NCBI GenBank assembly: GCA_021202205.1
Contig: JAJQDJ010000131.1
Span: forward strand, 1-13,426
Reading direction: 5' to 3'
Source of the DNA: Erysipelotrichaceae bacterium
Lineage (GTDB): Bacteria > Bacillota_I > Bacilli_A > Erysipelotrichales > Coprobacillaceae
DNA length: 13,426 nt
In this document: one piece after another, positions 7,684-13,426 of the stretch
Layout of the letters: the number at the start of each line of letters is the position of its first letter
How positions within the stretch are numbered: the stretch's first letter is position 1
Position numbers and translations under genes: made by a program
Notes under the pieces: model-generated
Seen by the model: the letters and a program-made list of their open reading frames with translations, nothing else
The model's database searches: none
What the model was told of the DNA's origin: nothing

Positions 7684-8970
7684 ATGAAAGAAAAAAGTAA
7701 AAAAGCAACACCAGTAACTCTTGATGATTTAAAGACATTAATTAAGGAAACAGCTCAAGCGATGGGCGGAACATTATCTCAAGATGATCTTGATACTTTT
7801 TTAACAAAGTATGATCTTGATGATGAAGGTGCCGAAGAACTATTAGAATTTATTACTGATAATAATATTATAATAGAAGATGGTTTGGATGCTTTAGAAG
7901 TCGATGATGAAGAACGGCTCAAAGGCATGGAAGATGAGCTTGATGGTTTAGAATCACTAGAAGATTTGGAAGAATTGGATGAATTAGGTGACTTAGATAG
8001 CTTAAAAGATGATTTAGACAGTGATTTACCAAATCTTGATTTTGGTGGCGACTTCGATATGATGACAACAGATACTGCTGATTTGTATTCTTCTCAAGCT
8101 GAAGAAGAGGATCCTAATCAATTAGGTAGCAATGTTAAAATCAACGATCCAGTTAAAATGTATCTCAAAGAAATCGGTCGTGTGGAATTATTAACCCATG
8201 ATGAAGAAATAGAATTAGCGAAACGTATTCTTGAGGGTGACGAGGAAGCCAAAAAGAAATTGGCAGCAGCCAATTTACGTCTGAGTGTTTCGATTGCTAA
8301 GCGTTATGTTGGTAGAGGTATGTTATTCTTGGATTTGATTCAAGAAGGGAATATGGGATTAATCAAAGCAGTTGAAAAGTTTGATTATACGAAAGGTTTT
8401 AAATTCTCTACTTATGCAACATGGTGGATTAGGCAAGCTATTACTCGTGCTATTGCCGATCAAGCTAGAACAATTCGTATCCCAGTCCATATGGTAGAAA
8501 CCATTAATAAATTAACGCGTGTACAAAGACAATTGGTTCAGGAATTGGGCAGGGAACCAACAGCTGAAGAGATTGCTGAATTAATGGATGGTATGACACC
8601 TGAAAAAGTTAGGGAAATCCAAAAGATTTCTTTGGAACCGGTCTCTTTGGAAACGCCAATTGGTGAAGAAGATGATTCTCATTTGGGTGATTTCATTGAA
8701 GATGAAGGAGCGATGTCACCAGATGATTATGCTGCTAATGAATTATTGAAAGATGAGCTTAACGAAGTATTATTAGAATTAACAGACCGTGAAGAAAAAG
8801 TATTACGTTTAAGATTTGGCTTAGATGACGGACGTACAAGAACACTAGAAGAAGTTGGAAAAGAATTCAATGTAACGCGGGAACGTATACGTCAAATTGA
8901 AGCCAAGGCTTTAAGAAAACTCAAACATCCATCTCGTTCTAAACGTTTAAAGGATTTCTTAGATAAATAA
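7684..8970 (+). CDS. sigA: Primary RNA polymerase sigma factor SigA (RpoD)
   Basis: This is the housekeeping sigma-70 factor that directs RNA polymerase to -35/-10 promoters. The 428-aa protein has region 1.1 (residues ~9-66), then an unusually acidic Asp/Glu/Leu-rich linker (~75-145) that makes it longer than B. subtilis SigA (about 371 aa). Region 1.2 follows from NDPVKMYLKEIG (154). Regions 2.1-2.4 have FSTYATWWIRQAITR (241-255) with both melting tryptophans at 247-248 and Gln251/Thr254 for -10 recognition. After region 3 comes a 4.2 helix TRERIRQIEAKALRKL. A Shine-Dalgarno AAGGAG precedes the ATG. The stop overlaps the trmK ATG by one base (TAATG). Confidence 0.98.
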   Translation: MKEKSKKATPVTLDDLKTLIKETAQAMGGTLSQDDLDTFLTKYDLDDEGAEELLEFITDNNIIIEDGLDALEVDDEERLKGMEDELDGLESLEDLEELDELGDLDSLKDDLDSDLPNLDFGGDFDMMTTDTADLYSSQAEEEDPNQLGSNVKINDPVKMYLKEIGRVELLTHDEEIELAKRILEGDEEAKKKLAAANLRLSVSIAKRYVGRGMLFLDLIQEGNMGLIKAVEKFDYTKGFKFSTYATWWIRQAITRAIADQARTIRIPVHMVETINKLTRVQRQLVQELGREPTAEEIAELMDGMTPEKVREIQKISLEPVSLETPIGEEDDSHLGDFIEDEGAMSPDDYAANELLKDELNEVLLELTDREEKVLRLRFGLDDGRTRTLEEVGKEFNVTRERIRQIEAKALRKLKHPSRSKRLKDFLDK

Positions 8971-9648
8971 TGAAACTATCACCAAGACTACAAGCTATAG
9001 CCGATCTTATTATACAATATAGAAAAGGGCATATTTTAGCAGATATTGGTAGTGATCATGCTTATTTACCTGTTTATCTTGTTTTAAACAAGGTCATCGA
9101 TAAAGCTTATGCATGTGATATTGCTAGTGGTCCTTTAAGTAGTGCTATTGAAACGATAGAAACAAAAGAAAGTTAAACCACTTCAAGGAAGTGGTTTAAA
9201 CCCTATTATTGATAAATCAGTTGATATGATTAGCATATGTGGAATGGGTGGTAAACTCACGGTTGAAATATTAGATGAATTTCCAGATTATTTAAATAAT
9301 CATCGTTTTATTTTACAGGCAAATGTTGGCTTAGAAATATTAAGAGAATATTTATATCAGCATCATATGCAAATCATTGGTGAAGATATTGTTAAGGATG
9401 CATCCCATATTTATGAAATTATTGTTTGTGAAAAAACTGATGAAAAAATCACTTATAATGAACATGACCTTTATTTTGGTCCTATCTTAAGAAAACATAA
9501 AAATGATTTATTTAAAGAAAAATGGCTTAGACAATTAGACATATATCAAAATATACTTACTTCCTTAACTGAGAGTCAAGCTCGTTATCAGGAAGTGACA
9601 CATATGATTCATCTAATTGAAGAGGAAATATATACTAAAAATCATTGA
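8970..9648 (+). pseudogene. trmK: tRNA (adenine(22)-N1)-methyltransferase TrmK, broken by a frameshift
   Basis: TrmK methylates N1 of A22 in certain tRNAs, and the gene normally follows sigA in Firmicutes. The 5' part (8970-9176) encodes the SAM-binding start KLSPRLQ...ADIGSDHAYLP, then CDIASGPLSSA, and stops at TAA 9174-9176. The remainder continues in the +1 frame: open from 9160, it reads VKPLQGSGL (9172-9198), then GMGGKLTVEIL and the family's C-terminal helices to TGA 9646-9648. Compared from memory with the B. subtilis protein, VKPLQGSGL aligns with ISVRQGDGL, and 7 residues upstream of it have shrunk to about 10 nt. That implies a net 11-nt deletion around 9162-9171. The ATG at 9226 has no nearby Shine-Dalgarno and lacks the SAM-binding half. 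Either it is a true pseudogene, a sequence error, or (least likely) a recoding site. Confidence 0.88.
9173..9199. repeat. Perfect 12-bp inverted repeat at the trmK frameshift
   Basis: TTAAACCACTTC, a 3-nt AAG loop, then GAAGTGGTTTAA. It begins one base before the premature TAA and lies directly after the inferred deletion. It has no downstream T-run (ACCC follows), so it is a poor terminator. In the undamaged frame it encodes VKPLQGSGL, a conserved TrmK stretch. Confidence 0.85.
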
Positions 9649-9650
9649 TG

Positions 9651-9659
9651 AAAGGAAGG
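9651..9659 (+). promoter_or_regulatory. Ribosome-binding site of the second sigma gene
   Basis: AAAGGAAGG. It abuts an ATG at 9660 that is in the wrong frame for the sigma protein and lies 7 nt before the in-frame ATA at 9667. It is the only good ribosome-binding site upstream of region 1.2. Confidence 0.55.
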
Positions 9660-9666
9660 ATGTCTT

Positions 9667-10506
9667 ATAAGTACACAAGAGGAAACGACTATTTTAGATG
9701 ATTCAGTTAAATTGTATTTGCAGCAAATAGGACAAATTGATTTGTTGAGTCAGGATGAGGAAATTGCATTAGCTAAGAAAATCAAGCAAGGTGATAACCA
9801 AGCTAAGCAAAAACTTATTGACGCTAACTTGCGTCTTGTTGTATCGATTGCAAGAGGATACAACAATCGCGGTATGTCATTATTGGATTTGATACAGGAA
9901 GGCAATATTGGATTGATGAAAGCAGTAGAGATGTTTGATTATACCAAGGGATTCAAGTTCTCTACATACGCTACATGCTGGATTAAACAAGCTATGACGC
10001 GTGCACTTGCTAATCAATCAAGAAGTATTCGTTTGCCTGTTCATATGGTAGAAAATATTCAACGCTTCAAAATCGTACAAAAACAATTATGTCAACAATT
10101 GGGTCGCGAAGCAACAGATGAAGAAATAGCTGAACATATGGGTATAACAGTTGAAAAGGTTTGTCAGCTTCAAGTTATAGCACAAACACCAGTATCTTTG
10201 CAAACTCCCATTGGTGAAGATCATTCGCATTTGGATGACTTTGTAGAAGATAATAAAACAATAGCACCTGATGATTATACGCATAATGAATTATTAAAAG
10301 ATGAATTGAACACGGCTTTTTTAAAGCTTACTGATCGTGAAGAACAAGTATTGCGTTTGCGCTTTGGCTTGGATGATGGCCATAAAAGAACATTGGAAGA
10401 AGTAGGGCAACACTTTCATTTGACGCGTGAACGTATTCGTCAAATTGAAGCCAAAGCTTTACGAAAACTAAGACAACCAAGTAATCATTTAAAAGATTTT
10501 TTTTGA
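9667..10506 (+). CDS. Second, SigA-like RNA polymerase sigma factor (tandem paralogue lacking region 1.1); start uncertain
   Basis: This is a sigma-70 family factor about two-thirds identical by eye to SigA over regions 1.2-2.4, placed between trmK and nif3. Region 1.2 begins at DDSVKLYLQQIG (9697 onward). Regions 2.1-2.4 include FSTYATCWIKQAMTR, with Cys (TGC, 9976-9978) where SigA has the first of two tryptophans. Regions 3 and 4 follow, and the -35-contacting helix TRERIRQIEAKALRKL is identical to SigA. Region 1.1 is absent. The frame is open from 9652, but no ATG, GTG or TTG occurs before TTG 9712, which would cut into region 1.2. ATA 9667 lies 7 nt after GGAAGG and gives 279 aa. A single-base frame change from ATG 9660 would give a similar protein. 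The C-terminus is a few residues shorter than SigA. It overlaps the nif3 ribosome-binding region. Confidence 0.87.
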   Translation: MSTQEETTILDDSVKLYLQQIGQIDLLSQDEEIALAKKIKQGDNQAKQKLIDANLRLVVSIARGYNNRGMSLLDLIQEGNIGLMKAVEMFDYTKGFKFSTYATCWIKQAMTRALANQSRSIRLPVHMVENIQRFKIVQKQLCQQLGREATDEEIAEHMGITVEKVCQLQVIAQTPVSLQTPIGEDHSHLDDFVEDNKTIAPDDYTHNELLKDELNTAFLKLTDREEQVLRLRFGLDDGHKRTLEEVGQHFHLTRERIRQIEAKALRKLRQPSNHLKDFF

Positions 10507-10517
10507 GAGGTGAAACA

Positions 10518-11264
10518 ATGCAACTGAAACAAATTATTGATATAATGGAAAGTCATTATCCGCTATCTTTACAAGAAGAATGGGATAAATGTGGTTTACA
10601 GATTGGTGATCAAAATCAAGACATACAAAGAATCATGATTTCCTTAAATGCTGATAATCAAACATTACAGGAAGCCATTGATAATAAGTGTCAATTACTT
10701 ATTACTCATCATCCTTTTTTATTAGATCCTATTGATAATATCGATAAGGATCATTTTATGGGTGAATTTATATATAAAGCAATAGAAAATCATATAGCTG
10801 TTTATAGCAGTCATACTGCTATGGATAATATATCAATGAATCAATGGCTTATTGAGGCTTTAGGAGTACATGATGTTCAAGTTGGTGATGCTTCTGGTAT
10901 AACCAGAATAGCAACACTTAATCAAACATATCACTTAGATGATTTTATTCAACACGTTCAATCTACTTATCATATTGAACATCTCAAATATGCAGGCAAT
11001 GCTTCAACAATATCACGAATTGCTATATGTGGTGGTAGTGGAGCTGATTTTATGCATGAGTTTTATGGCAAGGTTGATGCTTATTTGACAGGTGATTCTA
11101 AATATCGTCATGCCAAAAATGCCTTTGATCATCATATATTACTCGTAGATATCAATCATCATGCAGAAAACATAATGGTCCATAAACTTAAAGAATTATT
11201 AGAAAAGGAAGTGGATTGTGAAATAATCGCAGGTACTTCACCTGATTATTATCACTATATATGA
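10518..11264 (+). CDS. Nif3-like dinuclear metal centre protein (YbgI/YqfO family, short form)
   Basis: This is a member of the NIF3 / DUF34 family, widely conserved metal-binding proteins often labelled 'GTP cyclohydrolase 1 type 2 homologue' without proof of that activity. Visible motifs are EEWDKCGLQIGD near the N-terminus, the metal-binding LLITHHPF (His-His), SSHTAMDN, the CGGSGADF glycine turn, TGDSKYRHA and a late DINHHAEN. At 248 aa it is the short E. coli YbgI-like form, without the ~130-residue insertion of B. subtilis YqfO. I chose ATG 10518, led by GAGAGGTG (10505-10512); the TTG at 10503 overlaps that site. nif3 normally follows trmK directly, so the sigma gene is inserted between them. 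It overlaps the NUDIX start by four bases. Confidence 0.9.
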   Translation: MQLKQIIDIMESHYPLSLQEEWDKCGLQIGDQNQDIQRIMISLNADNQTLQEAIDNKCQLLITHHPFLLDPIDNIDKDHFMGEFIYKAIENHIAVYSSHTAMDNISMNQWLIEALGVHDVQVGDASGITRIATLNQTYHLDDFIQHVQSTYHIEHLKYAGNASTISRIAICGGSGADFMHEFYGKVDAYLTGDSKYRHAKNAFDHHILLVDINHHAENIMVHKLKELLEKEVDCEIIAGTSPDYYHYI

Positions 11265-11719
11265 TTATTACCACAATGTGCTATTTAAAACGAAATCACC
11301 AAACATTACTATTGCATCGTATTAAAAAAGAAAATGATATCAATGAGGGCAAATGGATTGGTGTTGGTGGTAAGATGGAAAGTGGCGAAAGTGTTGAAGA
11401 GTGTATGAGACGTGAAATCTTTGAGGAAACAGGATATAAGGCACATACGCTTTCTCTTCATGGTTTTGTCGTGTTTCGTGGGTTGTATTATGGTCAGGAT
11501 GAAGGCATGTTTGTGTATGACTGTGAAGATTTCAGCGGTGATATGATTGAGTGCAATGAAGGTATATTAGCGTGGATTGATGATGATAAAATCAACGAAT
11601 TAAAAATGTGGGAAGGTGATTATCATTTCTTTGATTGGTTGAAAGATAATCATTTCCATAGTGCCAAAATTGTATATCAAAACGATAATGTAATAGAATA
11701 CAAAGAAGAGACCTATTGA
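11261..11719 (+). CDS. NUDIX hydrolase (MutT / 8-oxo-dGTP diphosphatase-like)
   Basis: This is a nucleoside-diphosphate-linked-moiety hydrolase. The NUDIX box is complete: G37-x5-E43-x7-R51-E52-x2-E55-E56-x-G58, the metal-binding glutamates included. The protein is 152 aa, normal for single-domain members. The preceding EGKWIGVGGK and the N-terminal MIITTMCYLKR strand resemble Firmicute MutT/8-oxo-dGTPase proteins, which clean oxidised nucleotides, but the substrate cannot be read from the sequence. The ATGA overlap with nif3 couples the two. It is the last gene of the glyS operon, and its stop codon lies in the loop of the terminator hairpin. Confidence 0.92.
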   Translation: MIITTMCYLKRNHQTLLLHRIKKENDINEGKWIGVGGKMESGESVEECMRREIFEETGYKAHTLSLHGFVVFRGLYYGQDEGMFVYDCEDFSGDMIECNEGILAWIDDDKINELKMWEGDYHFFDWLKDNHFHSAKIVYQNDNVIEYKEETY

Positions 11720-11732
11720 AAGGTCTCTTTTC
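11706..11732. terminator. Convergent (probably bidirectional) terminator between NUDIX and the AAA gene
   Basis: Stem AGAGACCT (11707-11714) / AGGTCTCT (11721-11728), extendable by one A-T pair, with a 6-nt ATTGAA loop and TTTTC on the plus side. The minus side has TCTTCTTT. Both stop codons lie in or touch the loop (plus TGA 11717-11719, minus TAG 11715-11713), so the two genes overlap by seven bases end to end. Confidence 0.87.
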
Positions 11733-13293
11733 TAGTGTATTTTTCAATGGTACAATAATGTGTTTTATAATTATCTTTGTTGATATCTTTTTGATAACTA
11801 ATCCCTACTAGAAGCAAATTATCACTGTAATCCTCTAATCCTTTGTAATACTTTTTCTTTTTGATTTGATTAATGGCTGTATCAGGATTATCCTGCCATT
11901 TAAGTTCTACTAATAATGCTGGCTTATTTGTTTTAGGAATATAAGCTATATCACAATAACCATTACCAGCTTGTAGTTCTACAATTTTTTTATAATATCC
12001 TCTAGCTGCAAAGTAAGCTATATCAACAGTATGGGCTAAAGCTTCTTCACTATTGTATTTCAAATTAGAAATCCCTAAATGTCCCTCTTCTATATAATAT
12101 GCAACTTTTTCTTCATCTTTATTCCAAGTGGCTTCTAGAAGATTCATTGAGTTTTGAATTGCTTGATTTAATTCAACCCAATGACTATCTCTAAGTGCCA
12201 ATTCGAATTGTGATCTGACTTCTCTATTTGGTATATAAACTTCACTTGTAGATGAATTATAACTTAAATAACCAAGATGTACTAATAATGTAAATATATC
12301 ATCTCTAGAATGAAATGTTGTCATATCGTTTTGAAACGATAAAGTGTCAATAACAATTCTTTCACCTGCTAATAAAGAAACAATACCTTCTTTTATACCA
12401 TCCATATTTATATCAAAATATGTTTTTAAAGCTTCATAATTTTCAGTACTTGTCCAATAGTTATCGTATTTTTTATCTGATAAAGAAGATACAATTGAAC
12501 GAGGATTATATAAGGAATAATCTCCAATATGATATCCATCATACCATGTTTTAAGCTCATCAAAATCCATATTATGTTTATCACAAAGTTTTTTGACTTC
12601 TTCCTCAGTGAATCCCATAAATTCTTCAATTGGTGTAGAATTAATCATTGATATTTCTTTAAACATGTTAAGAGCACTATGCGTTCCATATTTTTTTATT
12701 GGGAGTATACCTGTCATATAAGCCATTTCGACATATATAGAACTTTTAAAAAGATTTCTTATAAAATCTAAATATTTCTCTTGGCCTTTTTTATCATATT
12801 TGTATTCTCTAAAGATGCAGTCCCATTCGTCGATAATAAAAATATACGTTTGATCATACTCATCATATATGTTTTCAAATATTGAAGCAAGTTCACCATC
12901 TTCGTATAACTGCTCATCAGGATAAACACGTTTTAAATCTTTAACAATTCTTTGAGTCAATTTCTCTTTGAGTTCATCTATGGAATGGACGCGGCTAAGA
13001 ATTTTTTGTACAATAACATCATGTTTGTTTAAATGTCCTTTATAGTTTGAACATTGGGCTATTTTTAAATCATCAAATAAAGAAGATGAATCACAACCTT
13101 TAGAATAATATGCTACTAACATATTAGCATCAACACTTTTACCAAATCGTCTAGGTCTAGCAACACATATAAAGCGATCTTCTATATTAATATATTGATT
13201 AATAATATGAATCATTAATGACTTATCAACAAAGATTTTTCCATTCTTCATTAGTTGATAACTTCTGTTATTTGGATTAAGAAGAATACCCAT
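11713..13293 (-). CDS. AAA-ATPase-like protein with C-terminal PD-(D/E)XK nuclease-like domain
   Basis: This 526-aa protein belongs to a family abundant in gut Firmicutes and Bacteroidetes (AAA-ATPase_like plus a PD-(D/E)XK domain, earlier DUF1703). The N-terminus carries the family's modified Walker A ARPRRFGKS (45-53), and Walker B is TYIFIIDEWD. The middle holds the GFTEEEV and WYDGYHIGD segments typical of the family. The C-terminal GYCDIAYIP...ALLVELKW supplies the D...E-x-K nuclease-like triad, so both active sites look intact. After the LNKHDVI segment a few residues usual in relatives seem missing. The biological role is unknown; roles in mobile DNA or defence are proposed but not shown. 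AAAAGGGG (13309-13302) precedes the ATG by 8 nt. The gene is convergent to the glyS operon and outside the conserved core block. Confidence 0.88.
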   Translation of the reverse strand: MGILLNPNNRSYQLMKNGKIFVDKSLMIHIINQYINIEDRFICVARPRRFGKSVDANMLVAYYSKGCDSSSLFDDLKIAQCSNYKGHLNKHDVIVQKILSRVHSIDELKEKLTQRIVKDLKRVYPDEQLYEDGELASIFENIYDEYDQTYIFIIDEWDCIFREYKYDKKGQEKYLDFIRNLFKSSIYVEMAYMTGILPIKKYGTHSALNMFKEISMINSTPIEEFMGFTEEEVKKLCDKHNMDFDELKTWYDGYHIGDYSLYNPRSIVSSLSDKKYDNYWTSTENYEALKTYFDINMDGIKEGIVSLLAGERIVIDTLSFQNDMTTFHSRDDIFTLLVHLGYLSYNSSTSEVYIPNREVRSQFELALRDSHWVELNQAIQNSMNLLEATWNKDEEKVAYYIEEGHLGISNLKYNSEEALAHTVDIAYFAARGYYKKIVELQAGNGYCDIAYIPKTNKPALLVELKWQDNPDTAINQIKKKKYYKGLEDYSDNLLLVGISYQKDINKDNYKTHYCTIEKYTRKETFQ

Positions 13294-13314
13294 GATATCA
13301 GCCCCTTTTAAAAT

Positions 13315-13320
13315 ATTATA
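13315..13320 (-). promoter_or_regulatory. Candidate -10 box for the AAA/PD-(D/E)XK gene
   Basis: TATAAT on the minus strand, 21 nt upstream of the start codon. The position 16-17 nt further upstream is AT-rich without a good -35 hexamer, and it overlaps the adjacent inverted repeat. Confidence 0.55.
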
Positions 13321-13338
13321 ACATATATTTTCTTTTTT

Positions 13339-13375
13339 ATATAGAAAAGACCAAGCAATTTTGCCTTTTCTATAT
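13339..13375. repeat. Inverted repeat upstream of the AAA gene (possible operator)
   Basis: Perfect 11-bp arms ATATAGAAAAG (13339-13349) and CTTTTCTATAT (13365-13375) around 15 nt that contain a nested GCAA/TTGC pair (13355-13364). No T-run follows on either strand, which argues against a terminator. It overlaps the -35 zone of the minus-strand promoter and lies just upstream of plus-strand promoter-like sequence. Confidence 0.7.
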
Positions 13376-13407
13376 TAACCCGTATTGTAAAATGAAACTG
13401 GAATTAA

Positions 13408-13426
13408 GGGAGGGCTGATTTGGAGG
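13408..13426 (+). other. Possible ribosome-binding site and start of a next plus-strand gene
   Basis: GGGAGGG (13408-13414) is followed 6 nt later by TTG (13420-13422), which could open a gene running off the window. Alternatively the final TTGGAGG is itself a Shine-Dalgarno for an ATG just outside. Weak promoter-like TTGCCT (13361-13366) and TATTGT (13383-13388), 16 nt apart, lie upstream. Confidence 0.35.

Noticed and set aside
9173..9199. Hairpin in trmK as an intrinsic terminator
   Set aside because: No U-tract follows (TTT is within the stem, then AACCC), and downstream genes of the operon would be cut off.
9226..9648. Independent gene starting at ATG 9226
   Set aside because: It is the C-terminal half of TrmK without the SAM-binding motif and has no Shine-Dalgarno at useful distance; it is better read as part of the broken trmK.
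9648..9701. 17-codon ORF overlapping the trmK stop (TGATG)
   Set aside because: It is too short, has no homology, and is probably a frame-shifted remnant of the sigma leader; it is kept only as part of the start-codon question.
10087..10284. Antisense frame inside the second sigma gene
   Set aside because: It has no ribosome-binding site, no conserved features, and lies opposite a conserved sigma region 3.

Overview
The window is AT-rich (roughly one third G+C by eye) bacterial chromosome, tightly packed, with Shine-Dalgarno-led genes and start/stop overlaps. The gene order ybeY-cdd-era-recO-glyS-dnaG-sigA-trmK-nif3 is the core 'sigA macro-operon' neighbourhood of Firmicutes. The low G+C, the single-chain glycyl-tRNA synthetase, the SigA with a long acidic N-terminus and the AAA-ATPase/PD-(D/E)XK gene fit a gut Erysipelotrichia/Coprobacillaceae-type organism. 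That placement is an inference, not a proven assignment.

Layout. (1) 4-924: C-terminal end of an ABC exporter (last membrane helices plus nucleotide-binding domain), with an in-frame TAG at the window edge. (2) 929-3399: ybeY, cdd, era and recO, overlapping or almost touching, closed by a strong terminator that begins in the recO stop codon. (3) 3480-4436: a single alpha/beta-hydrolase gene with its own -10 box. Its nucleophile elbow reads G-Y-D-M-G instead of G-H-S-M-G. (4) 4454-11719: a near-consensus promoter and a hairpin leader, then glyS, dnaG, sigA, a frameshifted trmK, a second SigA-like sigma factor, a short Nif3-family gene and a NUDIX hydrolase, ending in a convergent terminator. 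(5) 13293-11713, minus strand: an AAA-ATPase/PD-(D/E)XK protein. Upstream of it lies a dyad-containing region that may be a divergent promoter region, and a next plus-strand gene may begin at the right edge.

The core genes couple ribosome maturation (YbeY, Era), pyrimidine salvage (Cdd), DNA repair and replication (RecO, DnaG), translation (GlyS) and transcription (SigA). The unusual part is 8970-10506. The tRNA m1A22 methyltransferase gene is broken by what looks like an 11-nt net deletion beside a perfect 12-bp hairpin. Directly after it sits a tandem paralogue of the housekeeping sigma factor that has no region 1.1, has no normal in-frame start codon ahead of conserved region 1.2, and has a Cys in place of the first of the two promoter-melting tryptophans. 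No intergenic stretch exceeds 300 bases. I see no tRNA or rRNA gene, CRISPR array or insertion sequence.
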